Notes under the pieces: model-generated
The model's input: only the letters and a program-made list of their open reading frames with translations
Databases searched by the model: none
Told to the model about the DNA's origin: nothing
Shown: piece after piece, positions 35,352-43,802 of the stretch
How positions within the stretch are numbered: the first letter of the stretch is position 1
Layout of the letters: each line of letters opens with the position of its first letter
Assembly: GCF_000422805.1 (NCBI RefSeq)
Contig: NZ_AUGT01000026.1
Span: forward strand, 16,013-80,012
DNA: 64,000 nucleotides
Source of the DNA: Nocardioides halotolerans DSM 19273
Lineage (GTDB): Bacteria > Actinomycetota > Actinomycetes > Propionibacteriales > Nocardioidaceae
Direction of reading: 5' to 3'
Translations under genes and position numbers: made by a program

Positions 35352-37079
35352 GTGGAGGTCCTGCCCCTGACGACGGCGCTCGCGTTCGCGTCGTTCCTCG
35401 TCAGCGGTCTGGCGCTCGCCGCGCGCCGCCAGGCCCTCGCCGCGGCGGTCGTGATGGTCCTCTGCGGCGCTCTCGGCCTGGCCGCCGCCGTCCTCCTCGC
35501 ACAGGACCGGCGCGAGGCGGCCGTCGCGGTCGCGATCGGCGCGGGCATGGTGCTGGCGCCGTTCGCGCTGGCCGTCTATCCGCGCGCCCGGTGGAGGGAG
35601 CTGCCCGACTTCCTGGCGCTGGTGGTCCTGGTCGGCTGCGGCCTGGTCGCCGCCGCCTACCGGGACGCCGACGTCGTCGGCGCGCTCGGGATCGTCCAGG
35701 GGTGCGTGTTCGTGGCCCACACCTGGTGGCGGATCGAGACGAGTGACACGGCCGCCCGCCGGCCGCTGATCTGGATGACGCTCGCGGTCGCCACCACGGG
35801 GTTGGTGTGCTTCTTCATGACGTTCTCCGCCGAGGCCCAGTCGCCCGGAGTGACCGACGTCGCGATCGGGGTGTTCGCGCTGCTCGGACCCGCTCTCTAC
35901 GTCGGCGCCACGCTCCCCGACCTCGTGGACGTCCGCGGGCTCGTCGTGACGGTGGTGGTGACCACGGTCGCGCTGGTCACGGTGATGTCGGTGTTCGTCC
36001 TCGAGCTCGCGCTGCTCCAGGCGGTGGGCGCGGACGATCTCAACACGGGGGCGCTGGCGTTGCTGGCCGCTCTGGCCGCAGTGGCCTTCCAGCCCACCCG
36101 AGTGGTGCTCCGCGGTGTGGTCGACCAGCTGTTGTTCGGCGAGCGGCCCGACCCGCTCGGCGCCGCGTCGAGCGTGGCCGGCCGCATCGGCGAGGACCCG
36201 GTCGTCGCACTGCGTGCGATCCGCGAGGCGCTGGTCCTGCCGTACGCCGCAGTGCTCGTGGACGGCGCCCCGGTCGCGGTCTCCGGTGCCGAGACCACGC
36301 ACACCCGCACCCTCGACCTCGACGGCGCGGGCGAGCTCGTGGTCGGGCTGCGGCCCGGCGACCTGTCGTTCTCCCCCGGCGACGAGCAAGTGCTCCGGCT
36401 GACCGTGCCGCTGCTCGCCCAGACCCTGCGCGCCCGCGCGCTCGCCGAGCAGCTGATCGAGTCGCGCGGCGCCACGATCGCCGCGGTCGAGGAGGAGCGG
36501 CGCCGGCTGCGCCGCGAGCTGCACGACGGCCTCGGCCCGCGGCTGTCGGGTGTCGCCTTCACCTCCGACGCCGCGCGCAACCTGATCCGCACCGACCCCG
36601 CGGCCGCCGAGCAGCTGGTCGCCCAGCTGCGCTCCGACACCGTGACCGCGATCGAGGAGATCCGCCGGATGGTCTACGCCATGCGCCCACCGGCCCTCGA
36701 CGAGCTCGGCCTGGTGCCGGCGCTGCGCCAGCAGGCGGTCGGGCTGCGCAACCGCGAGGGGACGCCGGTGGCGGTGGAGGTGACCGCGCCCGAGGAGTTC
36801 CCCCACCTGCCCGCGGCCGTGGAGGTGGCGGCGTACCGGATCGTCACCGAGGCGCTCACGAACGTCGCCCGGCACAGCTCGAGCGGGTCGGCATCGGTGC
36901 GCCTCGAACCCGCGGCCGACGGGCTGCACGTCGAAGTCACCGACCGCGGCCGGAGTGGGCCGTGGCGGGCCGGTGTGGGGCTCGCGTCGATGCGGGAGCG
37001 CGCGGCCGAGCTGGGCGGGACGCTCGAGGCCGGTCCGGGCGCCAGCGGCGGCCGGGTCGCCGCGCTGCTGCCGCTCTGA
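35352..37079 (+). CDS. Membrane sensor histidine kinase (HisKA_3 type)
   Basis: A 575-residue kinase. The N-terminal half (to about residue 250) contains some eight transmembrane segments, then a GAF-like stretch. The dimerisation/phosphoacceptor motif is EEERRRLRRELHDGLGPRLSG, with His391. The ATPase domain has AYRIVTEALTNVARHS (N-box) and GVGLASMRERAAELGG (G-box). Its partner is the NarL-type regulator immediately upstream, with a one-base gap. The signal is unknown; the architecture resembles LiaS/DesK-type multi-span sensors of membrane state. The start is a GTG. Confidence 0.92.
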   Translation: MEVLPLTTALAFASFLVSGLALAARRQALAAAVVMVLCGALGLAAAVLLAQDRREAAVAVAIGAGMVLAPFALAVYPRARWRELPDFLALVVLVGCGLVAAAYRDADVVGALGIVQGCVFVAHTWWRIETSDTAARRPLIWMTLAVATTGLVCFFMTFSAEAQSPGVTDVAIGVFALLGPALYVGATLPDLVDVRGLVVTVVVTTVALVTVMSVFVLELALLQAVGADDLNTGALALLAALAAVAFQPTRVVLRGVVDQLLFGERPDPLGAASSVAGRIGEDPVVALRAIREALVLPYAAVLVDGAPVAVSGAETTHTRTLDLDGAGELVVGLRPGDLSFSPGDEQVLRLTVPLLAQTLRARALAEQLIESRGATIAAVEEERRRLRRELHDGLGPRLSGVAFTSDAARNLIRTDPAAAEQLVAQLRSDTVTAIEEIRRMVYAMRPPALDELGLVPALRQQAVGLRNREGTPVAVEVTAPEEFPHLPAAVEVAAYRIVTEALTNVARHSSSGSASVRLEPAADGLHVEVTDRGRSGPWRAGVGLASMRERAAELGGTLEAGPGASGGRVAALLPL

Positions 37080-37135
37080 ATGCTCTCCCCCGGGCCGGGT
37101 ACCGCCTCCGCGCGCGGGGGAAAGGGAGGAGAGAC

Positions 37136-37519
37136 ATGGACAACACTGTTGCCACGATCATCGTGATCGCGGTCATCGTTCTCGTGGTCGCCGTCGTCGC
37201 GGCCCTGCTGATGCGTACGCGGGGCCGAGAGCGCCGGGCCCGCCAGGCCGAGGAGCTGCGCAGCCACGCTGCCGAGACCTCGGTCGAGGTCGAGCAGACG
37301 CAGCGTCAGGCCGCCGCCGAGCGGGCCGCTGCCGAGCAGGCCCGAGAGCAGGCCGAGATCGCCGAGGCGCGCGCCGCCGAGGCCGAGCGCGAGCTCATGC
37401 ACACCGACGCCCAGCGCGAGGACGCCCTCCGCGAGGCCGACCGGCTCGACCCCGCGGTCGACCACCGCAGCGAGGACTACGCCCCCGGCGACGTGACGCC
37501 GCCGCGACGTACGCCCTGA
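37136..37519 (+). CDS. Single-pass membrane protein with Ala/Glu-rich coiled coil
   Basis: A 127-residue protein. One N-terminal helix (TIIVIAVIVLVVAVVAALLM) is followed by RTRGRERRARQAEELR and a long charged coiled-coil region rich in Ala, Glu, Gln and Arg (about residues 40-100), ending in an acidic Pro-containing tail. Positive residues after the helix suggest a cytoplasmic C-terminus. GGGAGGAGAGAC before the ATG is a strong ribosome binding site. A C-rich/G-rich hairpin separates it from the kinase gene. Similar small proteins are common in actinobacteria without known function. Confidence 0.8.
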   Translation: MDNTVATIIVIAVIVLVVAVVAALLMRTRGRERRARQAEELRSHAAETSVEVEQTQRQAAAERAAAEQAREQAEIAEARAAEAERELMHTDAQREDALREADRLDPAVDHRSEDYAPGDVTPPRRTP

Positions 37520-37524
37520 ACCCG

Positions 37525-37589
37525 GGGATGTCCGTCACCTCGGGGCGGTCGTCCACACGCGACTGCCACCCAGGGGTGACGGACCACCC
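37525..37589. repeat. Degenerate family-B hairpin, copy B5
   Basis: GGGATGTCCGTCACC (37525-37539) faces GGTGACGGACCACCC (37575-37589), matching at 13 of 15 positions. The arms resemble the B2 variant. It follows the stop of the coiled-coil gene by five bases and may serve as its terminator. The MITE-like element begins three bases further on. Confidence 0.65.
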
Positions 37590-37592
37590 GCC

Positions 37593-37756
37593 TAGGCCGT
37601 GTCTCTCAATTGCTGGTGGATGCCGGCGTCGTCCAGTCGCGCGCTGGCAAGCCGCGGCCACGCGCGCAGACTGGGTGTCTTCGAAATGTCTGCAACGCCG
37701 CGAGCGCGTGATCTGGGGGGCGTCCGGCGCCGCCATGAATTGAGAGACGCGGCCTA
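37593..37756. mobile_element. MITE-like element with 19-bp terminal inverted repeats
   Basis: TAGGCCGTGTCTCTCAATT (37593-37611) and AATTGAGAGACGCGGCCTA (37738-37756) are inverted repeats with one mismatch, bounding 164 bp. CTAG overlaps both outer ends and may reflect a target duplication. The interior has no open frame for a transposase, so this looks like a non-autonomous derivative of an insertion sequence; IS5-group ends in actinobacteria often start with a similar GGC-GTGTCTC, which I cannot verify here. It lies immediately before the IclR gene and has replaced its upstream region. Confidence 0.8.
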
Positions 37757-37766
37757 GCCTGTGCCC

Positions 37767-38519
37767 ATGGCCCAGGTCCCGGCGGCGACGCGGACGCTGC
37801 GGGTGCTGCGCTACCTGGCCAGCCAGCCCGACCCGGTGCCGCTTGAGGCGATCGCGCGCGCGTGCGCGCTGCCCAGGAGCTCGGCGTACCACCTCGTGAG
37901 CGCGATGGTCGAGGAGGGCTTCGTCGTCCACCTCGACGACGAGCATCGCTACGGGCTGGGGGTGGCGGCGTTCGAGGTGGGCAGCGGGTACGCCCGCCAG
38001 GGGCCGCTGCAGCGGATCGCGCGCCGCCCGCTGGCCGAGCTGGTCGACCGCACGCGGCAGAGCGCGCACCTCGCCGTGCTGCACGGGAGCGACGTCCTCT
38101 ACGTCCTCGAGGAGCGGGCGCCGGGCCGGCCGCCGCTGGTCACCGACGTCGGCGTCCGGCTGCCCGCGCACCTCACGGCCAGCGGCCGCGCCGTGCTCGC
38201 TCACCTGTCGGGCCCGCAGGTGCGCGCCCTCTACCCCTCGGCCGCGTCGTTCGTGGTCCGCCACGGCACCGGTCCGACGACGCCCAGCGCGCTGCGTTCA
38301 CTGCTGACCGAGACCCGGCAGCGCGGCTACGCCGTCGAGACCGGGGAGGTGACGCCGGGCCTCTCCTCGGTCGCCGCCGCCGTGCTCGACCACAACGGCC
38401 ACCCGCTCGCGGGCGTCGCCGTCACCTACGCCGAGGGCGACGCCGACCCGACCGCCCTGGCCGACGACGTACGCCGCACGGCCCGCCTGCTGAGCACCCG
38501 GCTCGGCGGCCGCGGGTGA
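37767..38519 (+). CDS. IclR family transcriptional regulator (candidate hut regulator)
   Basis: A 250-residue regulator. The N-terminal winged helix (AATRTLRVLRYLASQPDPVPLEAIARACALPRSSAYHLVSAMVEEGFV) and the C-terminal effector domain (GSGYARQGPLQRIARRPLAELVDRTRQSAHLAVL, LTASGRAVLAHLSG, RQRGYAVETGEVTPGLSSVAAAVLDHNGHPLAGVAVT) are typical of IclR. IclR proteins bind short palindromes; the HutR of Corynebacterium resistens, as I recall, is of this family. This is the only IclR gene in the window, 5 kb from hutH, so it is the best candidate to act at the two hut operators. ATG 37767 is used; GTG 37761 is also possible. A MITE abuts the start. Confidence 0.9.
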   Translation: MAQVPAATRTLRVLRYLASQPDPVPLEAIARACALPRSSAYHLVSAMVEEGFVVHLDDEHRYGLGVAAFEVGSGYARQGPLQRIARRPLAELVDRTRQSAHLAVLHGSDVLYVLEERAPGRPPLVTDVGVRLPAHLTASGRAVLAHLSGPQVRALYPSAASFVVRHGTGPTTPSALRSLLTETRQRGYAVETGEVTPGLSSVAAAVLDHNGHPLAGVAVTYAEGDADPTALADDVRRTARLLSTRLGGRG

Positions 38520-38588
38520 GCGAAGCGACCCCGTTGGTTACCGGCTCCGCGGAGGCAGGATCGACCGGCCTGGGAGGGAGGGGTCTCG

Positions 38589-39251
38589 GTGACGCACGCC
38601 CTGGTGGCGCCGCTGATGTTCGGCATCAAGTGGCTCGACCCCGAATGGATGCTCGACGAGTTCGGGTCGGCGTTCTTCTGGGTCAGCCTCGCGATCATCG
38701 TCGTCGAGTGCGGCCTGTTCTTCCCGTTCCTCCCGGGTGACACCCTGCTGGTCGCGATCGGGCTGTTCGTCGCGACCGACAAGCTGTCCATCCTGCCGGG
38801 GCCCGCCCTGCTCGATGTCGCGGTCGCCTGCGCGCTCCTGGTCGCGGCCGCGATCCTCGGCAACGTCATGGGCTTCGAGATCGGCAGCAAGGTCGGCCCG
38901 GTGATCTACGAGCACGACGGCAAGATCCTGCGGCGCGACCACTTCGACAAGACCGAGTCGTTCTTCGACCGGCACGGCCGCAAGGCGCTGGTCATCGGCC
39001 GCTTCGTGCCGGTGGTGCGCACCTACATCACCGTGGTCGCCGGCGCCTCGAAGATGAAGCGGCCGCGGTTCCTCGTCTGGAGCCTGGTCGGCGCGCTGCT
39101 CTGGGTCCTCAGCATCACCCTCATCGGCTACTTCGTCGGCGACGCGTTCCCGTCGCTGGTCAAGCGCATCGACTACCTGATCCTCGGCCTCCTGCTGCTG
39201 ACGGTCATCCCCGCCGGCATCCACTGGTGGCGCGAGCGCGCCTCCGACTGA
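38589..39251 (+). CDS. DedA family membrane protein
   Basis: A 220-residue integral membrane protein of the DedA/VTT family. VVECGLFFPFLPGDTLLVAIGLF and the paired re-entrant segment GRFVPVVRTYITVVAGASKMKRPRFLVWSLVGALLWVLSITLIGYFVG are the family signatures (E-x-G-x-x-x-P-x-x-P-G-D; G-R-F-x-P-x-x-R). DedA proteins act in membrane homeostasis, several as lipid scramblases or flippases for undecaprenyl-phosphate or phosphatidylethanolamine. The function of this member is not specified. It follows the IclR gene by 70 bp; GGAGGGAGGGGTCTCG precedes its GTG start. Confidence 0.9.
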   Translation: MTHALVAPLMFGIKWLDPEWMLDEFGSAFFWVSLAIIVVECGLFFPFLPGDTLLVAIGLFVATDKLSILPGPALLDVAVACALLVAAAILGNVMGFEIGSKVGPVIYEHDGKILRRDHFDKTESFFDRHGRKALVIGRFVPVVRTYITVVAGASKMKRPRFLVWSLVGALLWVLSITLIGYFVGDAFPSLVKRIDYLILGLLLLTVIPAGIHWWRERASD

Positions 39252-39321
39252 GGCCGCGCGCGGTCGGCGATGACCCGAGCGGGCCATTGCGCACCGTCAC
39301 CGGGGTGTCGAGGGTCGGAGG

Positions 39322-39957
39322 ATGACTCGGAGCTCCTACCCCGCCGTGGCCGCCACCCTCGCCCTGTGCCTGAGCCTCAGCGGCACGGCGTACGCCGCCG
39401 GCCAGCTCGGCAAGAACATCGTGAAGTCCAGGAACATCGCGCCCAAGGCCGTCAAGGCCTCGGACCTCGCGCCCGGCGCGGTCAACGGCAGCCCCGTCGA
39501 CGAGGCCTCGCTCGGCACGGTGCCCTCGGCCGTCACCGCGCAGTCCGCGGCCACCGCGACCACGGCTGCCAGCGTGAACGGCGTCCGCGAGCAGGCCGTC
39601 CGCGCCGCTGCCCCGAGCCTCACCACCTCGAGTCCGGTGGCGACGATCGACGGACTTCAGATCGGTCTCGGCTGCGGGGCCAACTTCGCCGTCATCGAGG
39701 TGCGGGCAGCCGACCCGGCGGACTACGGCCTGCTCTCGACCGCGACCAGCGGCGGGTCGTCGGCGCACCAGACCTTCGGCGTCGGCAACCCCGCGTCGGC
39801 CGCGCTGGGCGCCGGCGGCACGACCTCCGGCGCCGTCACGCTGCTGCGCGCCAACGGCCGGAGCGTGCGGTTCGACTTCCACCTGCGCTACGAGGCCGAC
39901 GCGATGGCCGGCTCGAACGACTGCTTCCTCGCCGGCTTCGCCCGCAGCCAGGCCTGA
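39322..39957 (+). CDS. Secreted protein with actinobacterial surface-exposed N-terminal repeat
   Basis: A 211-residue exported protein. The signal peptide (TRSSYPAVAATLALCLSLSGTAYA) is followed by GQLGKNIVKSRNIAPKAVKASDLAPGAV, a motif (K-N-x-V-x-S-x-x-I-x-x-x-A-V) common after the signal peptide of actinobacterial surface proteins. The rest is Ala/Ser/Thr/Gly-rich and predicted beta-rich, with two Cys (GLGCG and NDCFL) that could pair outside the cell. No enzyme motif is seen. The role is unknown. Confidence 0.8.
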   Translation: MTRSSYPAVAATLALCLSLSGTAYAAGQLGKNIVKSRNIAPKAVKASDLAPGAVNGSPVDEASLGTVPSAVTAQSAATATTAASVNGVREQAVRAAAPSLTTSSPVATIDGLQIGLGCGANFAVIEVRAADPADYGLLSTATSGGSSAHQTFGVGNPASAALGAGGTTSGAVTLLRANGRSVRFDFHLRYEADAMAGSNDCFLAGFARSQA

Positions 39958-40020
39958 GCAGCAGCGCTGGCGGCCGGGGCGCGACCGTGACCTCCGCGGC
40001 CGGACGGCGTTCCTCCTGAC

Positions 40021-42480
40021 ATGGAACGTCACGCGGTCCGACGGCTGTGCTGGGCGACGGTGCTGGCGGCCGCCCTCGTGGTCGGCACCGTCGCGCTGCC
40101 GTCGTACGGCGGTGGTGCCGGTGGCGAGCGACAGGGTCCGCTGCGCACGGTGGCTGCCGTCCAGAAGCAGAAGGCGCTCGAGGCGCGACCCCACGTCGAC
40201 CCGCCCGGCACCCCGCCGCACGTCCACAACGACCCGAAGACCAAGAACCTCGTCTCCCGCGCCGGGGAGACCGGCAAGGACGTCCGCGACCCGAGCACGT
40301 TCGTGAGCCGGGCGGTGGCCCGCTCGACGGTGGCGACGCAGCGCCGGATGAAGGACCCGGCCCTGACGCACGTGCGGGCGACGCCGAAGCGGCTCAAGCG
40401 GCCGCAGAACCGCTACGCGATGGCCAACGGCTGCTACGGCCTCGGCGGTCAGAAGATCTTCTTCAAGCCCACCGACCTCGGCCAGTACCTCCTCTACACG
40501 ACCGACCGGCAGCTCCTCGTGCACGGCGGCAAGGTCGCCACGCCCAGCGACGCGACGATCTGGACGGCCCGGCAGCGCAAGCACGGCTTCAGCTTCAGCA
40601 GCGCCGGCAAGCCGCTGGTGCTCGGCGGCAAGACCACGTTCCGGCTCAAGCGGACCAGGGGCTGCACGGCCTACCCCGAGGCGGGCGTCGACATCAGCGG
40701 CAAGCCGCACGCCGGCGTGACGTCGTACCAGGAGGTGCGCGGGTACGTCGACGCGCACACCCACGGCATGGCCTTCGAGTTCCTCGGCGGCTCGGCCCAC
40801 TGCGGCAAGCCGTGGGACCGGTTCGGTGCGCCGTACGCCCTCGTCGACTGCCCCGACCACACGATCACCGGCGGCTACGGCGGCATCCTCGAGGACGCAC
40901 TGTCCGGCAAGACCCACCACGACCCGGTCGGGTGGCCGACGTTCAAGGACTGGCCGGCGCCCGACTCGCTCACCCACGAGGGCACCTACTACAAGTGGCT
41001 GGAGCGCTCGTGGCGCGGCGGCCAGCGGATCTTCGTCAACCTGCTCGTCGAGAACAACCAGCTCTGCAAGCTCTACCCCCTCAAGCGCAACTCCTGCGAC
41101 GACATGGACTCGATCCGGCTCCAGGCGCGCGACATGTACAAGATGCAGGACTACATCGACGCCCAGTTCGGTGGGCCGGGCAAGGGCTTCTACCGGATCG
41201 TGAAGACGCCGTTCGAGGCCCGGGAGGTGATCAACGCCGGCAAGATGGCGGTGGTCATGGGCATCGAGACCTCGGTGCCGTTCGGCTGCTCGATGAAGCT
41301 CGACGTGCCGACCTGCTCGATCGCGGACATCGACCGCCAGCTCGACGAGGTGCGCCGCCTCGGGGTGCGCCAGATGGAGCTGGTCAACAAGTTCGACAAC
41401 GCGCTCGCCGGAGTCGCCGGCGACACCGGCGAGGTCGGTGCACTCGTCAACGCCGCGAACTTCCTCGAGACCGGCTCGTTCTGGGACATGCGGCACTGTG
41501 AGCCCGCCGACGGCGAGAGCCACGACCGCAACCAGGTCGCCGCGCCCGGCATCAACGCCGAGCAGCAGGACGCGCTGTTCGGCGCGGTCGCGCAGCTCGG
41601 GCTGCCCACCATCGCGCTGCCGCTCTACCCGCAGCCCAACCACTGCAACTCCCGCGGGCTGACGACCCTGGGCGAGCACACGATCAAGGCGCTCGCCCAG
41701 CGGCACATGATCTTCGACCCCGACCACATGTCGGTGAAGGCCCGCGCCTCCGCGCTCGACACGATCGACGAGCTCGGCTACCACGGCGTCGTCTCCTCGC
41801 ACTCGTGGGCGACCCCCGACGCCTACCCGCGCATCTACGAGGAGGGCGGCTTCATCACGCCGTACGCCGGCGACTCAGCCGGCTTCGTCGACAAGTGGCG
41901 CAAGCACGTCGGCTGGGCGGACCCGCGCTACTACTGGGGCATCGGCTACGGCGCCGACATGAACGGCCTCGGCGCCCAGGGCAACCCGCGCGGTGCGTCG
42001 GTGGCCAACCCGGTCACCTATCCCTTCAAGGGCATCGAGGGCGTGACGGTCAAGCGGCAGACCGCCGGCGCCCGCACCTGGGACATCAACACCGACGGCG
42101 TCGCGCAGTACGGCCTCTATCCCGACTGGATCGAGGACCTCACCAAGGTCGCCGGCGCCACCTCGGCCGCCGACGCCCGCAACATCGAGGACGACATCGC
42201 CCGCGGCGCGGAGGCCTACCTCCAGATGTGGGAGCGCGCCGAGGGCATCAAGCCCGACTCGTGCCGCAACCCCTCGCTCCGCCAGCAGGTCTCGAAGGTG
42301 CAGCGGCTGATCCACCCCGGCATGTCCACGCGCGCGGTCATGAAGGCCGTCGGCCAGCCCTACACCCGCCTCGGCCGCGCCTTCGGCTTCTGCGCCAAGG
42401 AGAAGGGGCACCGCTCGGTGCGGATGACGGTGACCTTCTCACCCGCCGGGAAGGTCCTCTCCCTGAATCGCGGCCGGTAG
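40021..42480 (+). CDS. Large secreted metal-dependent hydrolase-like protein
   Basis: An 819-residue exported protein. After a signal peptide (LCWATVLAAALVVGTVALPSYG) and a basic Pro-rich region come beta-rich sequence and then a probable TIM barrel. D244-A-H-T-H-G-M resembles the amidohydrolase/PHP metal motif. Later segments (KMAVVMGIETS, VRQMELVNKFDNALAG, MIFDPDHMSVKAR, HGVVSSHSW, GIGYGADMNGLG) align in style with M19-type membrane dipeptidases (E, H, H, D ligands). The C-terminal 80 residues form a small added domain. Similar proteins are sometimes labelled coagulation-factor 5/8-type. Its substrate outside the cell is unknown. Confidence 0.75.
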   Translation: MERHAVRRLCWATVLAAALVVGTVALPSYGGGAGGERQGPLRTVAAVQKQKALEARPHVDPPGTPPHVHNDPKTKNLVSRAGETGKDVRDPSTFVSRAVARSTVATQRRMKDPALTHVRATPKRLKRPQNRYAMANGCYGLGGQKIFFKPTDLGQYLLYTTDRQLLVHGGKVATPSDATIWTARQRKHGFSFSSAGKPLVLGGKTTFRLKRTRGCTAYPEAGVDISGKPHAGVTSYQEVRGYVDAHTHGMAFEFLGGSAHCGKPWDRFGAPYALVDCPDHTITGGYGGILEDALSGKTHHDPVGWPTFKDWPAPDSLTHEGTYYKWLERSWRGGQRIFVNLLVENNQLCKLYPLKRNSCDDMDSIRLQARDMYKMQDYIDAQFGGPGKGFYRIVKTPFEAREVINAGKMAVVMGIETSVPFGCSMKLDVPTCSIADIDRQLDEVRRLGVRQMELVNKFDNALAGVAGDTGEVGALVNAANFLETGSFWDMRHCEPADGESHDRNQVAAPGINAEQQDALFGAVAQLGLPTIALPLYPQPNHCNSRGLTTLGEHTIKALAQRHMIFDPDHMSVKARASALDTIDELGYHGVVSSHSWATPDAYPRIYEEGGFITPYAGDSAGFVDKWRKHVGWADPRYYWGIGYGADMNGLGAQGNPRGASVANPVTYPFKGIEGVTVKRQTAGARTWDINTDGVAQYGLYPDWIEDLTKVAGATSAADARNIEDDIARGAEAYLQMWERAEGIKPDSCRNPSLRQQVSKVQRLIHPGMSTRAVMKAVGQPYTRLGRAFGFCAKEKGHRSVRMTVTFSPAGKVLSLNRGR

Positions 42481-42588
42481 CCAGTCAGTCCAGCGCTTCG
42501 CACCCGCTCGCCCACCGCTGGTCGAGCTTGTCGAGACCACCGCAACGTGTGTCCGCGCACGCCACGGCCGGGCTAGATTCGGTCCGCG

Positions 42589-43722
42589 ATGCGGATCCTG
42601 TTCACGTTCATCGGCGGTCTCGGACATTTCGAACCTCTGGTCCCTGTGGCCCGCGCCGCCGCGGCCGCCGGTCACGACGTCGCGGTGGCGGGGTCAGGCG
42701 GACTGATTGCACGCATCGAGGACGCCGGCTTCCGGGCGTTCGCGACGAGTCCGCCGCGGCCGCCTGCGAGCCCAGCTCCCCGCGACGTGACACCGCTCGC
42801 GCCGACCGACGCGCGCGCTGCCGAGGTGGAGTTCGCGGAGAACTTCGCCGACAAGGGTGCTCGTCGGCACGCGACCGCGGTACAGGAGCACATCCGCGAC
42901 TGGCGGCCCGACGTCATCGTCCGCGACGAGGCGGACCTCGGCTCGGCGATCGCGGCGGAGGTGTGCGGCGTCCAGTGCGCCACGGTGCTGGTGCTCGCCG
43001 CCGGGATGCTCGTGCGTCCGGAGCTGGTCGAGCCGCCGCTGGTCAGGCTGCGCGAGGAGCACGGCCTTCCACTGCGACCCGCGTCATCGATGCTCGAGGG
43101 CGGGCTGGTGCTCGTGCCGTTCGCGCCGTCGTTCCGCAGCCCTGAGTCGCCTGTGCCGCTGCCGGAGTCGACGTTCTGGTACCGCCCCGGCGACCGGGTC
43201 GCGATGACGCCCCGCCCGGAGAGACCGCGCGTCTACGCGACCCTCGGCACCGTCTTCAACACCGAGTCGGGCGACCTCTTCGAGCGCCTGCTGGCCGGAC
43301 TCGCCGAGGTCGACGCCGACGTGCTGGTGACGGTCGGGCGGACCGTCGACCCGGCCGCCTTCGGGCCGCAGCCCGCCCACGTCCGCATCGAGCAGTACGT
43401 CCCGCAGGCCGAGGTGCTGCGCGAGACCGACCTGGTCGTCTCGCACGGCGGGTCCGGTAGCCTCACCGCCACGCTGGCGCACGGGCTGCCGTCGGTCCTC
43501 CTGCCCCTGGGCGCCGATCAGCCGCACAACGCGCGCCGCGCCGAAGAGCTCGGCGTCGCGCGCATCCTCGACGCCGCTCTCGCAACCGCCGCCGCGGTCC
43601 GCCGCGCGGTCGAGGAGGCCCTCGACGACGACGGCATCGCCGGTCGCGCCCGAGCGGTGGCCGCGGAGATCGACGGACTGCCCGGCGTCGAGGCCACCAT
43701 CCCGCTGCTCGAAGGACTCTGA
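42589..43722 (+). CDS. Glycosyltransferase, UGT/EryCIII-like (GT1)
   Basis: A 377-residue GT-B glycosyltransferase. The N-terminal acceptor domain starts MRILFTFIGGLGHFEPLVPVARAAAAAGHDV. The donor domain includes RPRVYATLGTVFNTE and the signature EQYVPQAEVLRETDLVVSHGGSGSLTATLAHGLPSVLLPLGADQPHNARRAEELG, matching the UDP/TDP-sugar binding block of macrolide and flavonoid glycosyltransferases. It would glycosylate a small hydrophobic acceptor in the cytosol, which is not identifiable from the neighbours. GATTCG, a poor -10, precedes the ATG by about ten bases. Probably a single-gene unit. Confidence 0.9.
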   Translation: MRILFTFIGGLGHFEPLVPVARAAAAAGHDVAVAGSGGLIARIEDAGFRAFATSPPRPPASPAPRDVTPLAPTDARAAEVEFAENFADKGARRHATAVQEHIRDWRPDVIVRDEADLGSAIAAEVCGVQCATVLVLAAGMLVRPELVEPPLVRLREEHGLPLRPASSMLEGGLVLVPFAPSFRSPESPVPLPESTFWYRPGDRVAMTPRPERPRVYATLGTVFNTESGDLFERLLAGLAEVDADVLVTVGRTVDPAAFGPQPAHVRIEQYVPQAEVLRETDLVVSHGGSGSLTATLAHGLPSVLLPLGADQPHNARRAEELGVARILDAALATAAAVRRAVEEALDDDGIAGRARAVAAEIDGLPGVEATIPLLEGL

Positions 43723-43758
43723 CAGCGGCCCTGCATAGCCCACTCGGGTCATTTCACA

Positions 43759-43802
43759 AGAACGCTCTTGTATTCAATACAGAGACGTTCTACCTTCTAC
43801 CC
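43759..43802 (+). promoter_or_regulatory. Leaderless promoter and 33-bp operator of the TetR-hemerythrin operon
   Basis: TTGTAT (43768-43773), a 17-base spacer and TACCTT (43791-43796) form a good promoter; six bases later is the ATG at 43803, so the mRNA is probably leaderless. Overlapping it is an inverted repeat with half-sites AGAACG (43759) and CGTTCT (to 43791) plus inner TGTATT/AATACA around a single central C. It matches at 12 of 16 paired positions. This is the likely autoregulatory site of the TetR protein. The AT-rich patch stands out against its surroundings. Confidence 0.75.

Noticed and set aside
37593..37756. Intact insertion sequence
   Set aside because: Only 164 bp separate the ends and no transposase frame is present.
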